Source of the DNA: Plasmodium malariae
Lineage: Eukaryota; Apicomplexa; Aconoidasida; Haemosporida; Plasmodiidae
Length of the DNA stretch: 64,000 nt
Assembly: GCF_900090045.1 (NCBI RefSeq)
Contig: NC_041781.1
Coordinates: 755,501 to 819,500 of the forward strand
Direction of reading: 5' to 3'
This document shows positions 34,884 through 45,237 of the stretch, piece after piece. The notes beneath the pieces were generated by a model. That model made no database searches and had not been told where the DNA came from. It was given only the letters and a program-made list of their open reading frames with translations. A program made the translations under genes and the position numbers. Position 1 is the stretch's first letter; each line of letters begins with the position of its first letter.

Positions 34884-35146
34884 ATAAAACAATCTCAAAA
34901 CAGTTTGATCACAAGGAGAAAAGATACACATATATTTATACCCAAACGCAAATGTGTATTTATAAAATCAAAAAAATTGTTTTTTGCCGAATAATAAAAA
35001 TAACACCATTTTGAAATAAAACAACAGGCAAATTTGTTCATACAATAAAAGATAAAAAGGAAGAAAAATTATTTATACTTTCATAAGAGTATTTTTCGCG
35101 TTAAAAAGAAAAATTTTTTAAAAAGTTCTTTAAATGTTAAAAGCGC

Positions 35147-35177
<31 letters not shown>

Positions 35178-35497
35178 ATATATATATATATATATAAGCA
35201 CATACATATATATATGTATGCATGTACTTTTGAATTTTTACATTCAATGTACATAAGCGTAAACTCTTTTATTTAAATTTATAAAACTTCTTATATTAAA
35301 AAAAATGAAATAAAGAGGTAAATTAATGATTATATGTGCATTTATATGTAACTAGTGAATTTTCAAAACCAAAAAGAAAAGAGTAAATTAATATGCACGT
35401 ATGTACACTACTAACACGGGAGCACGTTATATTTATATATGTGTGTATATATATACAAATATATACATACGTATGTATATAAAATTATCTTTGCCTT
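34707..35497. other. Convergent intergenic region between RPN8 and the DUF2423-like gene
   Basis: Both flanking genes end here. Two poly-T/poly-A tracts (T23 near 34855, A27 near 35145) and a TA run are the only structure seen. No gene. Confidence 0.6.
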
Positions 35498-36808
35498 TTA
35501 TACACTAAAGTCCGCCTTTTCCCCAATTGTGTTCATAACCTCTTTTGATCTCTTATGCATATCATTAATTAACTTGTTAATTTCTGTATTACCAAGAAGG
35601 CTTGGAATGTTACCATACTGATTTTTTATATCCAACTTTTCATTAACACTATATTTTCTTCTGTTTCCAGTGGTCGCAAAACCTAAAATGTAAAATGGGT
35701 AAAAGGTATAAACTGTAAAATGCACTTATATGTCTGTGTGTGTGCACGTATAAAGCACGTTTATTATAACATAAAAAAAAAAAAAAAAGGTACATATATA
35801 ACATACTATCGTATTCTCCTCCATCTGTGCACTCTCTAAGATAAAAGTGCAACCGAAAACATATAAATATAACTAATTGTGAATACAAAATTACCTGACA
35901 ATGGTAACGCTTCCGATCTAAAATCAATATTCTTTACTATTTTATGTTGGGGTATTACTGCTTCTTCGTCATCTACAAAAAGAAGGTAAATATTAAAGTG
36001 TAGTGTACAGTATGGAGGTATATTTTTTTTTTTTTTTCCCCCTCTATTCATTTTATCATCGGAGACAGCACGCTATTCGTGAAAACATTGTTTTAATTAC
36101 TGTACACACAAGTTATGTTGTGTTATGTTAATGTTATGTTTTTTGTTTAATTCGTAAAACTGTGCTTCCTATTTTATCATACGACACTTAATCTTACATA
36201 CATTACATACATTACATACATTACAGACATTACATACATATATAAATGCTACGAAATGAAAGTAAATTCAGGGAAATGTTTTTTCCTTTTTTACCTGGAT
36301 ATAAAAATTTATTTGGTGGTCTAATTAAATCTTCATATATGTTTTCTGTGTACGAAAAAAAAAAAGAAAGAAAATAAAGAAATATATGGCAAAATAAAAC
36401 AAAATGGGGAAAAACAAAATAGTAAAACAGCGAAGCTACATTAATATTTGCGTTTATATGCGAAACTGTACGTACAGTTATTCCCTTCTTCAAACTTACT
36501 ATTATTAAGCATTCGTTTTATTCTATCATGCAGTTTTTTAACATTCGGTTTTTCTATTACTTCTGCAATAAAAGAAAAGGATAACATAAAATGAAGCGCC
36601 GCTGTAACAGTAACACGCTGCTATTATATATGTTGCATATACAACACTGAGCTTATATATAACACTCTCCATGAGCATAGTTTATACATTTATTAACATA
36701 TTTATTTTATATATTTAATTATTCACTATGGCAGTGCATACCATTCACGTGAACCCTTTTGACAGTTCTAAACCTTCTCTTAACTTTTGACCTTAACCCT
36801 TTTCCCAT
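35498..36808 (-). CDS. Small basic nucleolar-type protein, LLPH/DUF2423-like (five exons)
   Basis: Five exons on the minus strand: 36742-36808, 36500-36562, 36295-36345, 35895-35972 and 35498-35682. All four introns have GT-AG ends and all are phase 1. The product is 147 residues. It begins MGKGLRSKVKRRFRTVKRVH, like the DUF2423/LLPH (LAPS18-like) and yeast UPF0642 families, which start with M-A/G-K-S/G-L-R-S-K-x-K-R. Those are small nucleolar proteins linked to ribosome biogenesis. The rest has a short acidic patch (DDEEAV), RSEALPLSG and a helical C-terminus (NTEINKLINDMHKRSKEVMN). The consistent splice signals and in-frame joins make the gene model strong even though no single exon exceeds 61 codons. 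The family call rests mainly on the first 20 residues. Confidence 0.7.
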
Positions 36809-37499
36809 GTTTACAATTTTATTTTTCAAAAAAAAAGAAGTTACTATGTTTTCTGTTGGATGTTATTATCTTAATATATTTATATATATCAAAGCAATAA
36901 CGGTAGCACTTTTCTTTACATTCTTTTTTCTTATTCTTTTTTATTTCTTTCTCTATTTCTTTCTCTATTTCTTTCTCTATTTCTTTCTCTATTTCTTTCT
37001 CTATTTCTTTCTCTATTTCTTTCTCTATTTCTTTCTCTTTTTCTTTATTTTCTTTTCGCTTAAAAAGTTATTTACTATGTAAATGCTTCTAACTCAAAAT
37101 TTATTTAAAAAAAAAAAAATTAAAAAGTTTTCTTTTTACATGATATGAAAAATTGGTGAGAAAATAAACAAATACGAGTTAAGTTGTTTTTTAATTAACG
37201 TATTAATTTTTTTCTTTTTTTTTTTAATTTTTAAAAATAACCTTAAAGTTGAATACTTAATTTTGGGCACAAACTGTTTTTTTCACTTTAAGTGGGATTT
37301 ATAGTGCGGGAAATTAAATGAATATATGAACATTCAACAAATATACGTTTAGGTACAAATACATATGTATATATATGTTATACATACGTATATGTTGTTA
37401 AATGTTTTATCAAGAAAATGCGCTAACATAAGAGCTCACCAAAAATGAAGTTATAAATATATAGTTGTATGTATACATACATGGCTAATAAAACGGTAT

Positions 37500-37545
<46 letters not shown>

Positions 37546-37782
37546 CGTATAAATTCATATATATTTATGTATGTATTCTCGTAGATCAACACGCTTCATG
37601 CTTGTTCTGATATTTTTCTTGCAGGTGCGAATTTTTTCTTTTTTTTTCCTCCGCTCCCCCAAAATAAGAATGTAGTATATGCATATTTATAAGCTGTGAG
37701 ATAAAAAAATGAATATATCTTTTTTTTTTTTCCTTTTTTTTTTTTTTGTAACTGCCGCCTAATTAAGTCGCTCTTTTTAGTT
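36809..37782. other. Intergenic region between the DUF2423-like and HPR genes
   Basis: Promoter side of the DUF2423-like gene and 3' flank of the HPR gene. Apart from the 12-base repeat it has a TA run (37510-37540) and poly-T tracts. No gene. Confidence 0.55.
36940..37045. repeat. Tandem repeat ctctatttcttt
   Basis: Nine or so perfect copies of a 12-base pyrimidine-rich unit, about 130 bases upstream of the first exon of the DUF2423-like gene. It is a strand-asymmetric polypyrimidine block (purine on the minus, transcribed strand). Confidence 0.85.
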
Positions 37783-40452
37783 CTACCACACCCACTTTTT
37801 TTTCCTCGTGTGAAGGTCCTTCACAGCTTTATAATAATAGTTGGTATATTTGGAGCAGTCGAAGGTGATGTTGGGCGCAATCATTTTAATGTGTGTTTCT
37901 AAACTTTCAAAGCATAGATCCAACTTTTTAACACTTTTTAAAAGTTTAAATAAATCAAATATTTTTATGTTGACAAAATTCCCTTTATGTATTATTTCTA
38001 TTATTTTATAAATAATTTTTTCATTTTTGTATGACAACTTTGCACACGAGTTGAGATATTTTATTGCTTGTTCAGGCAATAAATAATCTGAATTATTATC
38101 AAGCCTGGAGGAAATAATATTATCAACAGTTATAAAAAGTTTTTTATTCAAATAATAAATTTTACTATACGCATGAATAATATTAACTAAGTCGGCAGCT
38201 TGTAATGAAAATATTTTTTCCTTCATTAAAAGAAGGTCGGCTAGTATGTTATATACCTCTTTTTCTGCAAATAAATTTTTACTGAAGCTTAGCAAAAAAT
38301 TCATTAAATCAATGGGTGTGCAATATTTAAAAAAGTTCATATAATTTGAATTCGCGTTAAATTTCTCCGCACTTATTTTTGATAATAGTATTGTAATATT
38401 ACAATTAACTTTTGTTAAAGATACTAAACATTGTGATAAGTTTGAGCAATTCATGTTTTTATATAAATGCTGCAAAAATAGTAATATTTCGTTATATAGT
38501 TCGTCAATATACATATTAAATTTGCTATAAGCGTATAAGATATCAGTAACATTTGTAGTATTTTGTTCTATGGCATCATTAATTCGTTTGCAGTTGTCCT
38601 CACACAGTGTATAATTTTTCCCATATGAGTTTGGTCCTATATTAGTAGTAGTCACTTTTTCTTTACCTTTGTTTACATAGTTTTTTTTTAATTCATCGTC
38701 CAAATTTTTTGCTTCGTTTAACTCCTGATCATATGCACCGTAATAATTATAATAACTCTTATTTTTCATTATATCCTCATTGTATTGTTTTATCTGCTTT
38801 AGTAAAAAAGGAAATGCATGTAAAAATAATTTTTCATGGTACATTTTATTCTTTGCATATGAATAAATTAATTTCTTAACATTTTTAAAAGACATAGATT
38901 TTATAATATCTTTGTTAATAAAATAATTCCCAATGATAAAAAATAATTTGGCTACATTTTTGTATATCATTTTATCTACTTTTGTTATCGCTATTTTATA
39001 ATCTTTAAAAAAGCTGAAATTTTGAAATATGTCAACAATTTCGAAAAGTTGAATATACGAAAATAAATTATAATAATTATAAATTATTTGAATTATTTCT
39101 CCCATGGGAATATTTTCTATATTAATTAAATTCCTTTTATACAAAATTGCATAGCAATAAAACGTATTGCTTATTGTTAGTGTAGAACATGTACCAAGCC
39201 GTATATCATCCTTTATTTTATTTAAAATAAACCATACTAATTCTTTGTCATAATAATATGAATTTATTAATACACGCAATATTATGGATAACAATTCTGT
39301 TTCTTGAACTTTATATATGTCATCATATAAAGGTTTTATTAAATTATTTATGCATAATAACTTACTCATTGTGTATAATAATAAAAAGGTCATCTTCAAG
39401 TCTTTGTGTGTTTTGATAATATGAGCATATATATTTTTCAGTTCATTTGCGATATTTTCATTTATCTCTTTTTTCCCTTCGATTAGCATGTACAGCACAT
39501 TTAAAAATTTGTTTGGGTTGTTCATTGCTTCACTACTCGGCAGAATACACGATCCGGAAGTCGAGTCATCCGTTTCAGTACCTTCTTCAAAATTTTCATC
39601 TTTGTTATCCTTACCTTCTTTGTACCTATCTCCATCTTTTGTTGTGTTTTTTATCTTTGATATCTTTGCTCCCTTTGTTCCTTGGGAGAATTTGCTTACA
39701 ACTTTATCTACCTCATCATAATACGAATGAACATTACATTCGTTTTTTTCTCCCCCTCTCAGTTTAAGACTTATTCTTGAATATCTCTTTTCTATTTTTG
39801 GGTTATCTACGAAAATTTCTGTCGAGTCATCCTCTAACGAGTAATCGTTTGTAACTACATTGCTACTACCATTCGAATGATTGATAACCCTAGAACAATT
39901 TCCATCAGAACGAGATATTTTGTGCTTCTTCAATTTTATCCTTCCCCCCATATAATGATTTTCTGTATACTTTTGGCAGGCAAGTTTTTTATTTAATATT
40001 TTTAAAAAGTGCGTTTTCCTTGTCTTTTGTTTCTTCTCATACTTGATGAAGCTACTTTTCAATATTCTTATATTCATCCTGCTTGGAAAATTACTGCTTT
40101 CTCCTGCAAAAGTAGCCCCCAATTTGCGAAATATGAAGGATGAAATTTGACCATTCTTGCCAACTGTGTCAACCTTGCCATTTATACCAATTTTTCCATC
40201 TATGCAAACTTTGCCATCTATGTTATCAATGCCATCTTTGCCACGTATGTCAATTCTGCAATTTCGTTTAATGTCCTGCTTGTCCCAGTCAGTGCTTCCT
40301 TTTTCATCCCATTTTGATATATCCCTTTCTTTAAAATAGTCTAAGCGGGATTCATAATTTTTTAAAAGTAGCTTTTTCCTATTTATGCTCCTTATGTAAC
40401 ATATCTGTGTATGAGAAATTTTTGGTGATCTCGCTAGGTAGTTGTAAAACAT
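37783..40452 (-). CDS. Heptatricopeptide (HPR/OPR-like) repeat protein, organellar
   Basis: Single-exon gene, 889 residues. The N-terminus (MFYNYLARSPKISHTQICYI, then RKKLLLK) is basic and lacks acidic residues for 30 positions, like a mitochondrial presequence. After a low-complexity stretch (residues 90-290) the C-terminal 580 residues are entirely helical. They contain repeated units with the pattern L-x-x-A-Y-S-K-x-x-Y/M-x-x-x-L: ILYAYSKFNMYIDELYNEI, IIHAYSKIYYLNKKLF and LNSCAKLSYKNEKIIYKI. That is typical of apicomplexan heptatricopeptide/RAP-type RNA-binding proteins, which handle fragmented mitochondrial rRNAs and other organellar transcripts. I do not see a C-terminal RAP domain; the end is a short basic tail. 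A tandem ID-G-K-(I/V) insert (GIDNIDGKVCIDGKIGINGK, about residues 77-96) is a local oddity. Confidence 0.75.
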   Translation of the reverse strand: MFYNYLARSPKISHTQICYIRSINRKKLLLKNYESRLDYFKERDISKWDEKGSTDWDKQDIKRNCRIDIRGKDGIDNIDGKVCIDGKIGINGKVDTVGKNGQISSFIFRKLGATFAGESSNFPSRMNIRILKSSFIKYEKKQKTRKTHFLKILNKKLACQKYTENHYMGGRIKLKKHKISRSDGNCSRVINHSNGSSNVVTNDYSLEDDSTEIFVDNPKIEKRYSRISLKLRGGEKNECNVHSYYDEVDKVVSKFSQGTKGAKISKIKNTTKDGDRYKEGKDNKDENFEEGTETDDSTSGSCILPSSEAMNNPNKFLNVLYMLIEGKKEINENIANELKNIYAHIIKTHKDLKMTFLLLYTMSKLLCINNLIKPLYDDIYKVQETELLSIILRVLINSYYYDKELVWFILNKIKDDIRLGTCSTLTISNTFYCYAILYKRNLINIENIPMGEIIQIIYNYYNLFSYIQLFEIVDIFQNFSFFKDYKIAITKVDKMIYKNVAKLFFIIGNYFINKDIIKSMSFKNVKKLIYSYAKNKMYHEKLFLHAFPFLLKQIKQYNEDIMKNKSYYNYYGAYDQELNEAKNLDDELKKNYVNKGKEKVTTTNIGPNSYGKNYTLCEDNCKRINDAIEQNTTNVTDILYAYSKFNMYIDELYNEILLFLQHLYKNMNCSNLSQCLVSLTKVNCNITILLSKISAEKFNANSNYMNFFKYCTPIDLMNFLLSFSKNLFAEKEVYNILADLLLMKEKIFSLQAADLVNIIHAYSKIYYLNKKLFITVDNIISSRLDNNSDYLLPEQAIKYLNSCAKLSYKNEKIIYKIIEIIHKGNFVNIKIFDLFKLLKSVKKLDLCFESLETHIKMIAPNITFDCSKYTNYYYKAVKDLHTRKKKWVW

Positions 40453-40649
40453 TTTTTTTTTTCTCTATCCTTCCTTTTTTCTTTTTTTCTCTTCTTTCTT
40501 TTTTTTTTTTTTTTTTCTTTTCTCTATTTTTTCTTCTTTATCCTGAATAATTACAAATGTGGTGATCCCCCCATAAAAAGGATCACCCTGCTATAAATAT
40601 CAATGGCTGCAAATGTCCGGACATATACATACACGTAATTATATATATA

Positions 40650-40683
<34 letters not shown>

Positions 40684-41022
40684 TATGTATATTCTTATAT
40701 GTGCTTATTTTCCTCCTATCATTTTGCAGCCATCTTTTCAGTTAAATTATAATCAAAATTGCATAGTTTAATAGAACAGGAGTGATATGTACCAAAAAAA
40801 AAAAAAAAAAAAGAAAACGTCTTATAACAGCAATATATATACAACATCGAAAAAATGTTACCAACAGGTAACCAAAAAAATAACCGAAAAAGTAAATAAA
40901 AAAGTAACCGAAAAAATACCAAAACAAAAATAACCAAAAAAGTTAAGATCATCAACAAAGTGAAATTCTATATAATATTATAAATAAATAAGAAAGAAAA
41001 TAAAAAAAAATGGAATATTAAA
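40453..41022. other. Intergenic region upstream of the HPR gene
   Basis: T-rich tract directly upstream of the HPR start, a TA run at 40665-40690 and a degenerate aaaaagtaaccgaa repeat at 40880-40940. No gene. Confidence 0.5.
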
Positions 41023-41169
41023 CTATTTTACTGATTTTCCATTTTTTGTGTTTATGTTATTAATATTTTCTTTCATGTTATCTACAATGGGATTAAATAT
41101 ATAATATCCACTACATATCCCAATAATAGTTGCTACACATACACTTTTAAAATCAGTTCTCCTTTTCAT
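41023..41169 (-). CDS. Small single-TM protein (48 residues)
   Basis: Uninterrupted minus-strand frame from ATG at 41169 to the stop at 41023. The product begins MKRRTDFKSV, then has one hydrophobic helix (CVATIIGICSGYYIFNPIV) and a hydrophilic Asn/Lys tail. The short basic N-terminus, one TM helix with small residues and a G-Y-Y-I-F-N-P turn, and a charged tail are the layout of small inner-membrane proteins of mitochondria, such as respiratory-chain subunits or assembly factors. That role is inference. A purine-rich A-tract precedes the ATG, as at many Plasmodium starts. It is shorter than usual gene-finder limits and could be missed by them. Confidence 0.5.
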   Translation of the reverse strand: MKRRTDFKSVCVATIIGICSGYYIFNPIVDNMKENINNINTKNGKSVK

Positions 41170-41381
41170 TTTTTTTTCTTTTTTTATCTCTTTTATATCT
41201 TCATTAATGTTATTCTATTCATTCATTCAAGCAATCGTATGGTGAGAGGTGCTCAAAATCCATCCGTTTCAGTTATAAAACCTATTCTTTATAAATATAT
41301 ATATATATATATATTTACATATATATTTATGTATTTTCTTTTCTTTTTTTTTTTCTCAATGATATCAGTTCATTACGGATA

Positions 41382-41573
41382 TTAATAAGTAACAACGAAA
41401 GAAGTGAGATCAGAAAAGTTTTTAGATATTCCAAACATATTCTCATTAAAACGCATAATATTATTCTTTTTTTTTTTTGAAAAATATATTGGTGGTTTTT
41501 TTTTTTTTATTTTGTGTAAAAAAATAAATATACCAAAGTACAAAATGCTGAAATAAATTAAAATTAATATCAT
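41382..41573 (-). CDS. Doubtful small ORF with one hydrophobic segment
   Basis: 63-codon minus-strand frame. It starts with a hydrophobic helix (MILILIYFSILYFGIFIFLH), then a Lys-rich middle built on two A-tracts, then a mixed-composition end (NENMFGISKNFSDLTSFVVT). The end is more gene-like than chance A/T translation, but the middle depends on homopolymers. No family recognised. It may be a small membrane protein or chance. Confidence 0.25.
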   Translation of the reverse strand: MILILIYFSILYFGIFIFLHKIKKKKPPIYFSKKKKNNIMRFNENMFGISKNFSDLTSFVVTY

Positions 41574-41664
41574 TACTTTTTTAATTAATGTAAAAAAATA
41601 TAACGATATCTACCTTTTTTCTTTTCTTTTTTCCATTACAGGAAAAGAAAAACACAGAATATGG

Positions 41665-41815
41665 TATAAAACAATACATACATACATACGCATACATACA
41701 TACCTACATACATATATACATACCTACACACATACGTACATACCTACACCCATACATACCTACATACATACATACCTACATACATACCTACCTACCTACA
41801 TACATACATATATAA
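41665..41815. repeat. catacatacctac-type repeat
   Basis: Degenerate tetranucleotide-based array (catacata / cctacata) of about 150 bases with no fixed longer unit. Non-coding. Confidence 0.8.
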
Positions 41816-42277
41816 ACGGTATAACCATTTACGAATAACATTGCTAATCCTCGAATTGTATAAAGGTGTATCCTACTTGTTTGAATAGTTACAGCTAGAG
41901 CATAATAAAGATAGTAATATTATATTTTCTAATTTCCTTTATTACATAAATGTGTGATTTAAAAATTATAAACTTTGGTATATTCCTCAAACAGGTTAAA
42001 GAGTGCATAAATATACACTCTTATGTAATAACATGTTTACCTTCAATGTTCGCACACCAATTATACATAAAAAATAAAATAAATTAAAATAAAATAAAGC
42101 GGTTAAAAAAATAAAGTGAGGAACAAAAAAAAAAAAAAAAGAACACTAAAATAAAGTTCGAACTAGCGTAAAACTGAAAAATTTTAATCTTGATAAGGAG
42201 AAAGTGCAACTTAAAATAAAGTTTATATCAACGGGAAATTTTTTCTGGCAATTCATACATACAAGATATATACACAT

Positions 42278-42317
<40 letters not shown>

Positions 42318-42818
42318 TGTTGTACGCGTTGAATGCTACTCCTTGGCTTCTATTCGTTACACTTATTATTAAAAAAAAAAAATAGCAAAAAGGGTTATTT
42401 GTTACTCTGCAGTTGTTTGATATAATTTTTTCTTCCTTTAATTATTCCGTTTTATTTTTAATTTTATTTTTCTGTTATGTTTTATTATATCTTATGATTA
42501 AAAAAAAAAGTTAAAGTATATATATATATACGTATATATATAAAAAAAAATTACTAAAATACCTGAACAGTTCATAAAATATGAATAATTTTTATATGAT
42601 GCCCATATAAATTTAAAAAAAAAATTTATTTTTTTTTTGTGGAAAAAAATAGATGAAATTTCTTTGACATTTTTAAATATACTGCTACTCGCTCCTTAAT
42701 AAGCTCATACGTATATAACTTTTTAAACAAAATTTACAAATATAGAATTATAACTATTACGATAAAAGTACAACCTTTTGCCTTTTAAATTTAAAAATTT
42801 TTAAAGAATTATATATTA

Positions 42819-42852
<34 letters not shown>

Positions 42853-42950
42853 TTATTATTTTTTTTTTTATCATTTAAGTATTTTATTTACTTAATTTTT
42901 TTATACTTTCATTTTACCTCCCCCTCATTCCTGGCACCTTTATTTCAAAT
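41816..42950. other. Intergenic region upstream of eEF1B-beta
   Basis: Promoter and 5' UTR of the highly expressed elongation-factor gene. TA runs at 42280-42310 and 42820-42855, several A/T homopolymers, and a pyrimidine-rich stretch (cattttacctccccctcattcc) just before the start codon. No separate gene. Confidence 0.5.
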
Positions 42951-43763
42951 ATGGCAAGTAATGCAAATTTACTAATCGTTAAGGGAGAAAGTGACTACAG
43001 CAAGCTGAATACCTTTTTCGCGAACAATTCCTACTACCAAAATTATGCATTAAGTGCAATGGATATAAAAATATATAATCAGATAAAATCAGTCATAAAT
43101 AAAGACACGTATCCTCACTTATATCGTTGGTATAAACATATTGACTCTTTACCAAGTTATGTCATAGATCAGTATACGGAGAATAATAACAAGGGCAAAA
43201 AAGTGAATGCGGCAGATAAAAAAGCTAATGGAAAAAAAGGTGCAGCTGATGATGATGATGTCGATAATGATATAGATCTTTTTGGTAGTGACAATGATGA
43301 TGATAAGAATATTTTATTGAATAAAAAAAAAGAGAAAGAAGAGGAGCTTAAAAAAAAGAAACAAAAAGAAAAAGAGAAAAATAGATCAATATTGATTATT
43401 GAAATAAAACCTAAATCAATTGATACAGATATATCGAAAATACCAAAACTTGTGAAACAAAAAATTGTGGATGAAAATATCAAATGGGGAGAGGAAGTAA
43501 AAAAATTACCAGTGGCCTTTGGATTGTATAAACTTCATATGTCATGTATAATTTATGACGATTTTGTTAATACAAATGAACTAATTGACAAAATAGAAAA
43601 TATTGATTTGGATAATGAAGAGGATAGAAAAAAAAGATCTTTAATTTTAGGACTAGATGATGAAGAGAATGAGGATTATGATGAAGATAAAAATGAGGAA
43701 GTAGAGGACGATTTAGACTTCCTAGTTCAATCAGCAGAGATTATTACTTTCAACAAACTATAA
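42951..43763 (+). CDS. Elongation factor 1-beta (eEF1B guanine-exchange subunit)
   Basis: Single-exon gene, 270 residues. eEF1B-beta exchanges GDP for GTP on eEF1A during translation elongation. The N-terminal 75 residues resemble the GST-C-like domain that binds eEF1B-gamma (YALSAMDIKIYNQI, YPHLYRWYKHIDSLP). A Lys/Asp-rich linker with DLFGSDNDDD follows, the conserved acidic 'DLFGSD' motif that is a casein kinase 2 target in animals. The C-terminal exchange domain (about 143-270) is clear: SILIIEIKPKSIDTDI, WGEEVKKLPVAFGLYKL, a conserved cysteine in SCIIYDD, and the terminal FNKL. An acidic insert of about 35 residues (DDEENEDYDEDKNEEVEDD) interrupts the last helix region compared with the animal protein. 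From memory the P. falciparum orthologue is on chromosome 9, just after RPN8. Confidence 0.95.
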   Translation: MASNANLLIVKGESDYSKLNTFFANNSYYQNYALSAMDIKIYNQIKSVINKDTYPHLYRWYKHIDSLPSYVIDQYTENNNKGKKVNAADKKANGKKGAADDDDVDNDIDLFGSDNDDDKNILLNKKKEKEEELKKKKQKEKEKNRSILIIEIKPKSIDTDISKIPKLVKQKIVDENIKWGEEVKKLPVAFGLYKLHMSCIIYDDFVNTNELIDKIENIDLDNEEDRKKRSLILGLDDEENEDYDEDKNEEVEDDLDFLVQSAEIITFNKL

Positions 43764-44234
43764 ATACACGAATGTGCACATATGCATGTACGGGCATATT
43801 GGCATACGTGCATATGATACACATAATGTATTTAATTTTTATTTAAGGAAGAGTATAAAACCCACACTGTTTATAAGTTATTGTGACGTTATAATATTAC
43901 TGTTTTATGCAAACTAGTATTGAAGAGAAAAAATTATAATACAGTTCCAAACGCTTAATTTTACTTTTTTCCATTTTTTAGAAACTCCAAGTATAAAATA
44001 TACGTTGCACATGTAAATCGTATTTTTAACGTATATTTACACTAGTGCAGAGTCAGCCCTAATACAATTCCATGTAGCATGCCATTTAGTGTAAGTTCGT
44101 GGAGCTCTTATATTTATTCTGAATACATAATTTTAATAGTACATATTGTACCCCTACATTCCGTGTGCATGTTATGTATATTGCCTTTTTTGAAAATGCC
44201 TGTAAGAGTTGTTTTAACATGTGTACATGTGTGA

Positions 44235-44269
<35 letters not shown>

Positions 44270-44419
44270 TTTATACACATTTGTCATGTCTTAGAGCCTG
44301 GAGTGCTCCAAATAATAAAAACCCAAATAGTGCCATGTATGTGTGCATATAGTTTGTTACAAAACATTTAAACACCACAAGTAAAAAAAATATTATGGGG
44401 AAATTAATATAATACAACG

Positions 44420-44530
44420 ATTTAAGCAATTTAATCAATGTACACAATTTAAGCTATTTACGCAATTTAAGCAATGTACACAATTTAAGCTATTTACGCA
44501 ATTTAAGCAATGTACACAATTTAAGCAATG
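44420..44530. repeat. Tandem repeat containing caatttaagcaatgtaca
   Basis: Two to three copies of a compound unit built from aatttaagc, tatttacgc and aatgtacac. Non-coding. Confidence 0.7.
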
Positions 44531-45044
44531 GGTTTTGTGTGCATATAAAACCTACTACAACATCTGTGCTTGTAAATGATAAAAATAAAAAAATAATAAT
44601 AAAATAAAATAAAACACTTTTTTTAATTAATATTTTATATATTCGTTTGTTAAAAAAAATTAAGAGATATATAATTTAAATGAGTATACCATATGCACTA
44701 CTGTGTGAGATAAAATTAACTAAATATATACGCAAAGTATATAGAGGGGAGATGGAAACACGATAGAATAAATAAAATAATTGGGGAGAGGGACAAATAA
44801 TTAATGAGAAGAATATTTCTTAACACAAGCTTGGTATAAAAAAAAAAAAAAAAAAAAAAATTAAAAAGCAAAAAGTAAAGGGTAAAAAGTAAAAACTAAT
44901 AAGTAAAAATAGGAAACAAATAGGTACTTGTTTACAAATAATAACAAACATAAAAAATTACATTTGAATCTGGTATTCGAATAAAAACATAAGTTGAATT
45001 TGTGAAAATAAGAAACAAAAAAGGGAAAAACGTACCCGCGCATA

Positions 45045-45185
45045 TTTATATGTATGTATATATGTGTATGTATATATGTGTATGTATATATGTGTATGTA
45101 TATATGTGTATGTATATATGTGTATGTATATATGTGTATGTATATATGTGTATGTATATACGTGTATGTATATGTTTGTATATAT
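45045..45185. repeat. 12-base tandem repeat tgtatatatgtg
   Basis: About eleven near-perfect copies, flanking the 3' end of the NAD kinase gene. It stays open in several frames on both strands purely because the unit has no stop codon. Confidence 0.85.
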
Positions 45186-45237
45186 ATATATGCACCTATA
45201 TACACGCACATTCTGTACATGAATATAGGTGCGCGTT

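Larger units (their letters stand above)
43764..45237. other. Convergent intergenic region between eEF1B-beta and the NAD kinase
   Basis: Both flanking genes end here. It contains a 34-36-base repeat near 44420-44530 and a 12-base tgtatatatgtg repeat near 45050-45180. Translations of the latter in all frames (YTYIHTHI, MYICVCI) are shadows. No gene. Confidence 0.6.
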
